DNA of 64,000 bases from Sphingomonas sp. Mn802worker (GTDB taxonomy: Bacteria > Pseudomonadota > Alphaproteobacteria > Sphingomonadales > Sphingomonadaceae): NCBI RefSeq assembly GCF_000382485.1, contig NZ_AORY01000002.1:1-64000 (forward strand), read 5' to 3'. The translations under genes were made by a program, and so were the position numbers. The notes beneath the pieces are model-generated. The model was not told the DNA's origin. It did no database searches and saw only the letters and a program-made list of their open reading frames with translations. Below are positions 17,882 to 25,833 of this stretch, in pieces (position 1 is the first letter of the stretch; every line of letters starts with the position of its first letter).

Positions 17882-19906
17882 ATGCGCCATGCCTCCCTCT
17901 TCGCCCTTGCCCTTCTGAGCATTCCCGCCGTGCTTGTCGCGCAGACGGGCACGCCGCGCTACCAGCCGTGGGGTCTGGAATTGCAGAACATGGACAGGAG
18001 CGTGAAGCCGGGTGACGACTTCTACGCTTATGCCGAGGGGACGTGGTTGCGCGATCACCCGATCCCGGCGGACAAGGTGGGCGCGGGTTACAATTACGAC
18101 CTGCCTGACGAGATCGAGGGACAGGTGCGCCGTATCGTCGAGAACGCGGCAGCACACCCGAGTGACGCGACCGCGCGCAAGGTCGGCGACTTCTACGCCG
18201 CCTGGATGGACGCACCGGGCATCGAGCAGCGCGGGTTGGCGCCACTCAAGCCGTGGCTGGCGCGGATCAACGCGGTGACGACGCGCCCACAGCTAGTAGA
18301 GCTGATGATGCGCCCGGGCTATTCCTCGCCCGTCAACATCGGCATCTCGACCGACGCCGACGATCCGACGCATTATATGGCCGATGCCGGGCAGGCGCGG
18401 CTGGGATTGCCGACGCGGGACTATTACCTGCTGAGCGGCGACAAGTACGACGCGATCCGCCGCGCCTATCGTGCCTATCTGATCCGCATCCAGACGCTGG
18501 CGGGCATCGCCGATGCGGAAGCCAAGGCAGACCGCATCATCGCGCTGGAGACGCGGTTGAGCCAGGACCAGTGGACGCCCGAGCAGCGCCGTGATCCGGT
18601 GAAGACGCACAATCCGATGACTCGTGCGGCGCTTACCACGCTCGCGCCCGAGCTCGACTGGACGCCGACGCTCGCCAGCATGGGGCTGGCTGCTGCCGAG
18701 CGCGTCAACGTATCGGAGCCGAGCGCGGTCGCCGCTGCGTCGAAGCGGATCGGCGACGTGCCGCTGTCGACGTGGAAGGAGTGGATGACGGCGCGTTTCA
18801 TCTCGAACGCCGCGCCATTCCTGCCGGCCGCGTTCGATCGGGCGAACTTCGACTTCTACTCAAAAACGTTGCGCGGCGTGCCCGAGCAGCGCGCGCGTTG
18901 GAAGCGGGCCATGGGGTTGATCGACGACGCGCTGGGCGAGGCGGTCGGCGCGATCTACGTACGGCAATATTGGTCGCCCGCGACGCAGGCCAAGGCGGAC
19001 GAGCTCGTCGCGGACATGCAGGCGGCGTACAAGGACAAGATCGAGGCGGCGACGTGGATGGACGCCGCCACGCGCAACGCCGCGCTCGCCAAGCTGGCGA
19101 CGTTCGACCCGCGCGTCGGCCATCCCAAGAAGTGGATCGACTATTCGGGACTGCGGATCAGCCGCACCGATCCGCTCGCGAACAGCCTGGCCGTTGCCGA
19201 CTTCCAATGGCGCCAGCAGCTCGCCCGCTTCCCCAAGCCCGTCGACCGTGGCCTGTGGTACATGACACCGCAGACAGTGAATGCCTATTACGATCCGACG
19301 ATGAACCAGATCACGCTGCCGGCCGCGATCCTGCAACCGCCGTTCTTCGATCCCAACGCCGACCCCGCGGTCAATTATGCCGAAACCGGCGCGACCACGA
19401 TCGGGCACGAAATGGGTCACGGCTTCGACGATCAGGGGCGCCAGTTCGACGCGCAGGGCCGGCTGCGCGACTGGTGGAGCAAGGACACCGCGGCGAAGTA
19501 CAATGTGCAGGCGGACCGGCTGGCGACGCAGTTCGACGGATACGAGCCGATCCCGGGCGTGAAGATCAAGGGCCGGTTGACGCTGGGCGAGAATCTGGCC
19601 GACCTCGGCGGACTTGAGACCGCTTACGCCGCCTACCGCCGCTACGTCGCGCGCCACGGGGAGCCGGCGGTGCTCGACGGACTGACGGGCGATCAGCGCT
19701 TCTTTCTCGCCTATGCGCAGGCATGGCAGGGAAAGCGGCGCGAGGAGGCGTCGCGGCAGGCGCTGCTCAGCGATCCGCACTCGCCCGACAAGTACCGCGT
19801 CAACGGCATCGTCCGAAACTTCGCGCCCTGGTACAGGGCGTTCGGCGTCAAGCCGGGCGACGCGATGTACCTGCCGCCGGCCGAGCGCGTCAGCATATGG
19901 CGATAG
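17882..19906 (+). CDS. M13-family (neprilysin-like) zinc metallopeptidase, secreted
   Basis: The product has 674 residues. The signal peptide is MRHASLFALALLSIPAVLVAQ. The N-terminal M13 domain starts with VKPGDDFYAYAEGTWL. The catalytic part holds VNAYYDPTMNQITLPAAIL, HEMGH (H509-H513) in the TIGHEMGHGFDDQG context and the third ligand in GENLADLGG (E570). The last segment (KYRVNGIVRNFAPWYRAF) is the usual C-terminal block. It cleaves small peptides, probably in the periplasm. It is a single gene with no obvious partner, one of two secreted gluzincins in the window. Confidence 0.95.
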   Translation: MRHASLFALALLSIPAVLVAQTGTPRYQPWGLELQNMDRSVKPGDDFYAYAEGTWLRDHPIPADKVGAGYNYDLPDEIEGQVRRIVENAAAHPSDATARKVGDFYAAWMDAPGIEQRGLAPLKPWLARINAVTTRPQLVELMMRPGYSSPVNIGISTDADDPTHYMADAGQARLGLPTRDYYLLSGDKYDAIRRAYRAYLIRIQTLAGIADAEAKADRIIALETRLSQDQWTPEQRRDPVKTHNPMTRAALTTLAPELDWTPTLASMGLAAAERVNVSEPSAVAAASKRIGDVPLSTWKEWMTARFISNAAPFLPAAFDRANFDFYSKTLRGVPEQRARWKRAMGLIDDALGEAVGAIYVRQYWSPATQAKADELVADMQAAYKDKIEAATWMDAATRNAALAKLATFDPRVGHPKKWIDYSGLRISRTDPLANSLAVADFQWRQQLARFPKPVDRGLWYMTPQTVNAYYDPTMNQITLPAAILQPPFFDPNADPAVNYAETGATTIGHEMGHGFDDQGRQFDAQGRLRDWWSKDTAAKYNVQADRLATQFDGYEPIPGVKIKGRLTLGENLADLGGLETAYAAYRRYVARHGEPAVLDGLTGDQRFFLAYAQAWQGKRREEASRQALLSDPHSPDKYRVNGIVRNFAPWYRAFGVKPGDAMYLPPAERVSIWR

Positions 19907-19959
19907 GTTAAAGGTCCCGGCGTCGCGGCGGCGATCTTCGCTCCCTCGTCACGGCGCCG

Positions 19960-20454
19960 TCACCAGCCCATGCTGCCCTGGACGCCCTTGAACGGGCCGC
20001 CGAGGTCCGAGGTGACCCACCCGCCGTAGAACCCGCCGGGCTGCGGCACGACCTGCTCGCCGTCGACCGTGCAGCGATCGAGCGGCGCGGCGTAGAAGGC
20101 GACGTGGTCGCGCAGCGCGGCGAAGCCAGGCGTCGGGTGCGGGTAGCTCCACGCCACATCGCGCAGCAGCTCGTCGCCGATCGCGAGGTGCCAGTAGACC
20201 GCCTCCCCTTTCCATTCGCAAAACGAGCGTCGCGGCGAGGGACGCAACAGCCCGGCGGTCACGTCGGCGGGCGGCAGGTACCAGGTCGGCGGATGACTTG
20301 TCTCGAGCGTACGGACGGCGGCGTGCGTATCGGCGATGACGACGCCGCGATGCTCGATGCGGAGGTGCCGATCGCTCGGCTCCGCAACCGCCGGGCGCGG
20401 ATAATGCCACACGCTCTCCTGCCCCGGCAGGACGGGATCAGGCCGCGGCCTCAT
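19960..20454 (-). CDS. DUF427 domain protein
   Basis: The product has 164 residues from the ATG at 20452-20454, which overlaps the stop of the upstream DUF393 gene (ATGA). The DUF427 core is recognisable: ESVWHYPRPAV, TLETSHPPTWYLPPADV, RSFCEWKGEAVYW and the ending YGGWVTSDLGGPFKG. The fold is a small beta-rich domain of unknown function common in bacteria and fungi. Coupling to a DCC-type thiol protein suggests they act together, but nothing more can be said. Confidence 0.88.
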   Translation of the reverse strand: MRPRPDPVLPGQESVWHYPRPAVAEPSDRHLRIEHRGVVIADTHAAVRTLETSHPPTWYLPPADVTAGLLRPSPRRSFCEWKGEAVYWHLAIGDELLRDVAWSYPHPTPGFAALRDHVAFYAAPLDRCTVDGEQVVPQPGGFYGGWVTSDLGGPFKGVQGSMGW

Positions 20455-20813
20455 GCCCGCGCCTCGCGCCGGCGCAACCATCGTTGCAGGTGCGGGCGGA
20501 CATGCAGGAAGTGGATGTAGGCGCGCTCCAGCAGCGACAGCACGGCCGGGTGCCGCGCCACCTCGCCAAGCGGGCGGAGCAGCGGGATCGCGCGCCACAT
20601 CGCGGCAAAGGCGGCTGCGCCCGACACGATTGGCTCCTCCCCCTCGCGCGCGTGAAAGCGCGCCAGCAACGCGGCGCGGTCGAGCGGACACGTGCCCGCA
20701 CCGGCCACGTCGACGAAATCGATCGCCCCGCGTCGATCGAGACGGCGCATCAGCGCGATCTCACGGTGGCAGAGCGGGCAGTCGCCATCGTACCAGACGG
20801 TGACCCGCTTCAT
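20451..20813 (-). CDS. DCC family (DUF393) thiol-disulfide oxidoreductase-like protein
   Basis: The product has 120 residues from the ATG at 20811-20813 (MKRVTVWYDGDCPLCHRE). The DxxCxxC signature is D9-G-D-C-P-L-C, typical of the DCC family. A thioredoxin-like small fold follows, with a C-terminal LRRREARA tail. The biochemical role of the family is not settled; a redox function is inferred from the CxxC. The gene overlaps the DUF427 gene downstream by four bases. Confidence 0.88.
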   Translation of the reverse strand: MKRVTVWYDGDCPLCHREIALMRRLDRRGAIDFVDVAGAGTCPLDRAALLARFHAREGEEPIVSGAAAFAAMWRAIPLLRPLGEVARHPAVLSLLERAYIHFLHVRPHLQRWLRRREARA

Positions 20814-20930
20814 CGACCTACCGTGGGGCTTGCGCGGCAACAGCCTTCGCTGGCGTGCCGACCGTGATCCTCGGCGCTCGACAATCCAGCGCGACCCTTC
20901 TCAAGGCGGATCACCGACGCGATGCGATCA

Positions 20931-21176
20931 TCAGCCGGCAAGATATCGTTCCAGATCGTCGCTGCCGCCGATCCGCTCGCCAGCGATGAAGACCTGCGGC
21001 GTGGTAGCGACGCCGTGCTCCGCCTTGAACGCGTCGACGTCGTCGCGTGATCGAAGGATGCGGTCATCGACCTCGAAACCGGCGCCTTCCAGCAATTGCT
21101 TGGCGCGAACGCCGAAGGGGCAGACATGGTCGGGCAACACCATGCGGTAAAGCGTCGCGGTTCTTGTCTCCGCCAT
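20931..21176 (-). CDS. Glutaredoxin
   Basis: The product has 81 residues. The active site reads CPFG (C19), with Gly in place of the second cysteine, so a monothiol mechanism is expected. The cis-proline motif is present (VATTPQVFI), as is the glutathione-binding GGSDDL. An ideal AAAGGAG ribosome binding site (21184-21190) precedes the start. It lies upstream of, and in line with, the DCC/DUF427 pair, 117 bp away, so a shared thiol-redox theme is possible. Confidence 0.9.
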   Translation of the reverse strand: MAETRTATLYRMVLPDHVCPFGVRAKQLLEGAGFEVDDRILRSRDDVDAFKAEHGVATTPQVFIAGERIGGSDDLERYLAG

Positions 21177-21308
21177 CGAGCATCTCCTTTGGACGTAGTC
21201 GTTCGTGCTGCCAGAGCGAGCCAGACGGCGCGACGTTCCGCCCGATGTCCGAAGCGATGATCCGCTCTGGAGCTCTACCCGTCTAGGGCACGTCTTGTTC
21301 GACCCGGA

Positions 21309-21644
21309 TCAGCGCTGCTTTTTCGTGATCGTCGCGGTGAAGTCAGGGTCCTTCTTCGCCACCCAGTCGACGAACTTGCGCACGTTCGGGTTGTCGAGCA
21401 GGCCGGACACCTGCATGCCGTGGCGCTGCAGCTCGGAGTTGGTGAAATTGGCGGTCAGCGTCTGCTGACAGATCGAGTGCATCGGCACGACATCGCGCCC
21501 ACCGCGGCTTTTCGGCACCGGATGATGCCAGACGATGGTCTTGCCCGTCGGCCGTCCGCAGAGCCAGCACGGCACCGGAGCCGCCGCTGCGTCGTTCTCC
21601 CGCGGCAGATGATCGTACGGGTCCTGCTTCGAACGTCTGGCCAT
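21309..21644 (-). CDS. HNH-type nuclease-like protein
   Basis: The product has 111 residues from the ATG at 21642-21644, which follows AAAGGTAG; a start 17 codons upstream is possible. One zinc knuckle-like pair, CWLCGRPTG, is followed by WHHPVPKSRGGRD and an Asn-containing helix (SICQQTLTANFTNSEL). This is the order CxxC-HH-N/H expected of small HNH proteins, and the pattern KSRGG is typical. No restriction or phage partner lies nearby. It may be a stand-alone nuclease or a catalytically reduced relative. Confidence 0.75.
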   Translation of the reverse strand: MARRSKQDPYDHLPRENDAAAAPVPCWLCGRPTGKTIVWHHPVPKSRGGRDVVPMHSICQQTLTANFTNSELQRHGMQVSGLLDNPNVRKFVDWVAKKDPDFTATITKKQR

Positions 21645-21791
21645 GGTCCACTCTACCTTTCGACGCGGCGTCTGTACCGGAACCGACCGCTTCATCCTAT
21701 CCGCAGCTGACGCGCGGCGATGATCTTCCCGGGAACCTCACCGGGCCGTGTCGGCCGCTCGTCGGACGGCTTGGCTTGAACGAACGCGGTC

Positions 21792-21825
21792 GTTTACGTG
21801 TTCTTCACCCGATTTCCATTAAGCG
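21792..21825. promoter_or_regulatory. Candidate EPS-locus regulatory element (copy 1)
   Basis: The A/T-rich words TTTACGT (21793-21799), GTTCTTC (21800-21806) and CCATTAAGCG (21816-21825) recur in other non-coding gaps of the EPS island (23491-23510, 25094-25105, 39509-39529). This copy is upstream of a small membrane protein gene at the island's left edge. Function is inferred from recurrence only. Confidence 0.3.
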
Positions 21826-21842
21826 ACACGTCGGAGATGACG

Positions 21843-22013
21843 ATGGTTGTAACCGGCACGACGCTGCATTCGGGCCTTGAGGCCGGGCCTTTCGCAAATC
21901 GGGCGACCGCAAATCCTATGTCAAACCCCCGTTACCGATCGATCGCGGTGTTGTTCATCCTCGCGGTCAGCGCGCTAACATGGTTCGCAGTGATCCACCT
22001 GCTCACGCGCTAG
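21843..22013 (+). CDS. Small single-pass membrane protein
   Basis: The predicted product has 56 residues from the ATG at 21843, placed six bases after GGAG. In-frame starts at 21798, 21837 and 21918 also exist. The C-terminal half is one hydrophobic helix (SIAVLFILAVSALTWFAVIHLL). No family is recognised. It ends 13 bp before the stop of the convergent phosphoglycosyltransferase gene. It could be genuine, given the ribosome binding site and helix, but the length leaves doubt. Confidence 0.42.
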   Translation: MVVTGTTLHSGLEAGPFANRATANPMSNPRYRSIAVLFILAVSALTWFAVIHLLTR

Positions 22014-22026
22014 CGTCGCCGCCCAC

Positions 22027-23436
22027 TCAATAGGCTTTGGGGTGAAGCAGGACCTTCAAGGTCAATACGGCAATCCGCAGGTCGCGCCAGATCGACCAGT
22101 TGGTGATATATTCAAGATCGGCCTGCACCCGTTCGGTCAGGTCCTCGGCCCGCTCGGTCGCGCCGCGCAAGCCGCGCACCTGGGCAAGCCCGGTAATGCC
22201 GGGCTTGACGGCGTGGCGCTGGAAATATCGCTGATCGACCTCCCAGAACAACGCGTCGGCAGCGCGCGAGCCGAGCGCATGTGGCCTTGGCCCGACGATG
22301 CTCATGTCGCCCATCACCACGTTGAAGAATTGCGGCAGCTCGTCGAGGCTGGTCTTGCGCAGGATGTTGCCGACGCGGGTGACCCGCGCGTCACCCCGTT
22401 CAGCGGAGGCGTGACCGTTCGCGTCGCAGGCTTCTGCGCGCATGCTGCGGAACTTCAGCACCGCGAACTGCCGGTTGGCGCGTCCGATCCTGGTCTGCCG
22501 GAAGAAGACCGGGCCACCATCCTCCAGCCTGATCGCCACCGCCACCAGCAGCGTCACCACCGCGATGCCGGGCAATAGCGCCAGCACGACGGCGAGATCA
22601 AACGCACGCTTCACCATCGCGTCGGGACGGCGAAGCGGACCATGCGCGACGACCGCGGTCAGATGATCGCAGGCGTTGCCGATCGCCAGGATGCCCAGCG
22701 GCTCAAGCTCCGGCATGACGACGTGAACGTCGGTCCCGAGGCCCTTCAGCACCGCGATCCAATTGGCCCGTACCGCCGGTACGACCGAAAGGAGTATACG
22801 ATCGCTGCCGGCACAGGCACGGCTGATACGATCGAGCATGTGCGGGCAATCGAGCGTCGGCGCCAACCCGCCATCGGCGACGTGAAGCGTACGGAAAAAG
22901 CGTTTGGTCCCGTTCGCCGCTCCATCGTGCAGCAACAACTCGTCGATCAAACCATAGGGAAAAAAGCTGCGCACCATCCATGCATTGATCGCGCGAGCGC
23001 CGATCAGGAAGGCCGCGGCGAGGACGAAGGCGACCGATTGCTCGATCCGGGAATATTCCGCCGTGACCTTGAAGGCGAACCCGAGTCCCAGCGTCAGCAA
23101 CGATACCAACATGAAAGACGACAACGCGCGCCGAAGCCCGCGCATGGGATTTATCAAGGCATCGCGATCATAGGCCGCCCTACTGGCGGCGATGGTGATG
23201 TACAGCGGGATAATGACGGCGATCAGCGCCAAGAACTGATCGCCGGTACCGCGCCCTTGCGACAATGATGCAAGCACCGGCGCAACACCAAGCGCGACCA
23301 GATCACCACACAACAATGCGACGCGTGCCTGTAAACGCCGCTGCCCGCCCGACAGCAAAGGAACGCGATGTGATCCGCTGCTCACCTCCTTGGCGCGAAC
23401 AGCAGAGCCGACCCCGTCGAGCGCGATCAATGACAT
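22027..23436 (-). CDS. Polyprenyl-phosphate sugar phosphotransferase initiating EPS synthesis (WcaJ/GumD type)
   Basis: The product has 469 residues. There are four or five N-terminal membrane helices (to about residue 155), a CoA-binding-like middle region, then the bacterial sugar transferase domain: the hairpin helix [74 protein letters not shown], and [12 protein letters not shown]. It transfers a sugar-1-phosphate to undecaprenyl phosphate and so starts the repeat unit. It is transcribed away from the main EPS run. A G-rich GGGGGG ribosome binding site precedes the start. The sugar is not predictable. Confidence 0.95.
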   Translation of the reverse strand: MSLIALDGVGSAVRAKEVSSGSHRVPLLSGGQRRLQARVALLCGDLVALGVAPVLASLSQGRGTGDQFLALIAVIIPLYITIAASRAAYDRDALINPMRGLRRALSSFMLVSLLTLGLGFAFKVTAEYSRIEQSVAFVLAAAFLIGARAINAWMVRSFFPYGLIDELLLHDGAANGTKRFFRTLHVADGGLAPTLDCPHMLDRISRACAGSDRILLSVVPAVRANWIAVLKGLGTDVHVVMPELEPLGILAIGNACDHLTAVVAHGPLRRPDAMVKRAFDLAVVLALLPGIAVVTLLVAVAIRLEDGGPVFFRQTRIGRANRQFAVLKFRSMRAEACDANGHASAERGDARVTRVGNILRKTSLDELPQFFNVVMGDMSIVGPRPHALGSRAADALFWEVDQRYFQRHAVKPGITGLAQVRGLRGATERAEDLTERVQADLEYITNWSIWRDLRIAVLTLKVLLHPKAY

Positions 23437-23490
23437 AAACCCCCCGGTTTTACGCCAGCGCCGTTGCCATCGACACGATCTGGCATACCG

Positions 23491-23510
23491 GTTCTTTTAC
23501 GTATTTTACA
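23491..23510. promoter_or_regulatory. Candidate EPS-locus regulatory element (copy 2)
   Basis: GTTCTTTTAC (23491-23500) runs into GTATTTTACA, giving TTTACGT at 23496-23502. It lies 55 bp upstream of the phosphoglycosyltransferase start, in its promoter region. It shares words with the gaps at 21792, 25094 and 39509. The rest of the 188-bp gap shows nothing else. Confidence 0.3.
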
Positions 23511-23624
23511 CACTGCGGTCAGCAGGGTGCTTTTTACAAGCGGATCGGACCGTCCCCTTACGGGATGACGAAATGATCGGAACGGACCGACTGCTCTTGC
23601 CTGTTCGGGCGTGAACGCGAGTCG

Positions 23625-24872
23625 TTACGTCCGCTCGGCCGCTTGATCGCTGCGATGAAACAGAGGTCGCACCATAACATGCCAGCTTGCCTGTTCGACC
23701 GGCGCATCCCCGGCTCGACGAGGCTCGAACGGCCACGACAATCGCACATCCGGAATCATCGGCCTGATTGCAGCATCATCAACCGACACCGAAGCTGCAC
23801 TTGTCGACCACCGAGGGCCCGACAGGATCGAAGCCGGAGCTTGCACCATGTCGGCAGCAACCCGTGTGATGGGAAAGCTTTGGCCGGGTGCGGGCACGTA
23901 GCCACCACGCGCCAGCGCGATCTCGATACGCACGCGGTCGAGATCGTCGCGAACCGCATTCACCAGCTGGATACGCCGACCGATCGACGGGTGCGTGATC
24001 GACAGGTCCGCCCAGCGCGACGGCGCCACCCGTCGAAGAAACCGCTCTGGCGCGGCGGTGTCGTAGCCGGCCTGGGCGATTAACCGGACGGCGAGTTGAT
24101 CGGCCTCGATCTCCGACTGCTTGATGCCGGCCACACCGCGCCCCGCCTTCGGGAACAAGGCCGAATGCTGCCCCTCGCCGCGGTGGTGCAGGATGTTGTG
24201 CGCCATTTCATGCGCGACCACGAAGGCGAGTTCATCGTCGACGGCGGCCAGATCCATCACCCGGCTGGTGACCGCGACATAGCGGCCGTCGGCCCAGGCA
24301 TTGACCGACGTGCCCGGCTGAACCGTGACCGCGCCACCGCATCCCGGGTCCGCTGTCAGCACGATCTGCTGTCTCGTCGTACCACGACGTACGGTCAGCA
24401 CAGCCGGAGCCGCGCGCAACGCGCTGTCCAGTGATGCCGTGAACAGCTCCACGCGGGCGTAGGTCGCGCGTGAGCGGATCAGCGACGCACCCAGCGTGGT
24501 GACATCCCGATCATTGATCGCGATGATCTCGTCACCCACCGCTAGCCCGGCACGCGCCGCCGCGCCACCGGCGACTTCGGCCTGCACGGCGAACCCCGTG
24601 CCCAGCCCGCGCGCCTGAACAAGTGCGCGGTCGCGTCGACCATAGCTTGCAAGATCATGCAGGCTAAGCCCGGTGATCATCATCGGCGCGTCGCACGATG
24701 CACCGTTCATGGACGCGAGTCGGTAGCCGATCGCCGCGAGACGCGCGTCGGCTCGCGCCAGCTGCTCGGCAGGCAGGTCCTTCGCGGCCGCCACGCCGCT
24801 TGCGCCGAGCGAGAGACCCGCAATCGCTGCAAGGTGCGAGAACGCAAGGTTGACATGCTTGCGACTGAACAC
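23625..24872 (-). CDS. M48-type zinc peptidase with PDZ domain, secreted
   Basis: The product has 415 residues from the GTG at 24870-24872, which has TCCTCC on the plus strand (GGAGGA ribosome binding site) eight bases away; an upstream GTG lacks one. A signal segment (HLAAIAGLSLGASGVAAA) is followed by a PDZ domain (about 85-150: LGTGFAVQAEVAGGAAARAGLAVGDEIIAIND). The peptidase core has HEMAH (H221-H225) and the ligand Glu in SEIEADQLAVRL. The arrangement resembles periplasmic M48 quality-control peptidases. Its position between the EPS initiating transferase and the export genes suggests a role in processing or policing the envelope export machinery. Confidence 0.87.
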   Translation of the reverse strand: MFSRKHVNLAFSHLAAIAGLSLGASGVAAAKDLPAEQLARADARLAAIGYRLASMNGASCDAPMMITGLSLHDLASYGRRDRALVQARGLGTGFAVQAEVAGGAAARAGLAVGDEIIAINDRDVTTLGASLIRSRATYARVELFTASLDSALRAAPAVLTVRRGTTRQQIVLTADPGCGGAVTVQPGTSVNAWADGRYVAVTSRVMDLAAVDDELAFVVAHEMAHNILHHRGEGQHSALFPKAGRGVAGIKQSEIEADQLAVRLIAQAGYDTAAPERFLRRVAPSRWADLSITHPSIGRRIQLVNAVRDDLDRVRIEIALARGGYVPAPGQSFPITRVAADMVQAPASILSGPRWSTSAASVSVDDAAIRPMIPDVRLSWPFEPRRAGDAPVEQASWHVMVRPLFHRSDQAAERT

Positions 24873-25093
24873 GCGCCGGTTCCTCCGATTACGCGAGGAC
24901 CGTGCCACAGCGCTACGTTATCACCGGTTACGGCGCGTGGTTTACACCGCCTTCATCTTCGCCATTTGCCGCGTCATTCCGACCAGCAAACACGATTGCT
25001 GCACCTTTTCCCCGCAGAATTGTAAGTAATCACAGTACAGTCGCGGTCTAGCGGCGCAAGGAAGATGCTTGACGTCAGGATAGTTATTATGTT

Positions 25094-25105
25094 GTTTACG
25101 TAAAC
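25094..25105. promoter_or_regulatory. Perfect 12-bp palindrome upstream of the EPS export operon
   Basis: GTTTACGTAAAC is a complete palindrome 22 bp upstream of the likely TTG start at 25128. A TTGACG hexamer lies at 25069-25074, but no convincing -10 box is placed correctly. The core TTTACGT recurs in two neighbouring gaps of the EPS island. It is a likely operator for the long plus-strand EPS operon; the regulator is unknown. Confidence 0.42.
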
Positions 25106-25127
25106 GCTCATGGGGAGGGCGTTCTGC

Positions 25128-25817
25128 TTGAAGTTGCACGTCTTCGCGACAACGATGTTGTCGTTGCTTCTGCTCGCCTGTGCTCAGGGACCGCGCCCGC
25201 AAGCGCAAGCGGGCCCGGATGCCTATGCGGCATTGCAGACGACGTCGATCATCAACACTGACGGCTATCAATTGTCACCCGGCGATGAATTGTCGATCAA
25301 CGTTTATTACGAACCGGAAATGAGCTTCGAGCGCATCGTCGTCGACAGTGGCGGAAAGATCCCCTTTCCCTATCTCGGCTACGTCACTGCGGAAGGAAAG
25401 ACCGCCGAGGGACTGGCAGATACGATCAGGACCGGCCTTTCCGGCCGCTATGTCGTCAACCCGCAGGTGGCGATCTCGGTCTTGCAGGCCGCGTCGCAGA
25501 AGCTGGTGGTCGAGGGCGAGGTGCAGAAACCGGGCAGCTTCCCGCTCAAGGGGCGGAGCACGCTGCTTGAAGCATTGGCGCTGGCAGGCGGGCCGCAGCG
25601 CACCGCGCGGCTGAACGAGGTCATCGTCTTTCGTCATCGACCCGACGGTAACTACGCCGCTCGGTTCGACGTCGCGCGGATACGCGCCGGGGTCGATCCC
25701 GATCCGGTGCTGGAGGGCGGCGATACCGTCGTCGTCGGCATCAATCAGGCCAGCCGGCTGTACCGCGACTTCCTGCAGGTGGCGCCGCTCCTCACGCTCG
25801 TGTTCCTGCGGCTGTGA
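25128..25817 (+). CDS. Outer-membrane polysaccharide export lipoprotein (Wza/GumB family)
   Basis: A TTG start is chosen because GGGGAGGG (25112-25119) lies eight bases upstream; the in-frame ATG at 25110 would place that ribosome binding site inside the gene. The product then begins MKLHVFATTMLSLLLLAC, a lipoprotein signal with Cys 18 as the acylation site. The Poly_export domain (YQLSPGDELSINVYYEPE) and SLBB-like domain (KLVVEGEVQKPGSFPLKGRSTLLEALALAGG) follow. It forms the outer-membrane exit for the polymer and is the first gene of the long plus-strand EPS run, directly upstream of the co-polymerase. Confidence 0.93.
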   Translation: MKLHVFATTMLSLLLLACAQGPRPQAQAGPDAYAALQTTSIINTDGYQLSPGDELSINVYYEPEMSFERIVVDSGGKIPFPYLGYVTAEGKTAEGLADTIRTGLSGRYVVNPQVAISVLQAASQKLVVEGEVQKPGSFPLKGRSTLLEALALAGGPQRTARLNEVIVFRHRPDGNYAARFDVARIRAGVDPDPVLEGGDTVVVGINQASRLYRDFLQVAPLLTLVFLRL

Positions 25818-25833
25818 CCGTGCGGGCGCGGCC

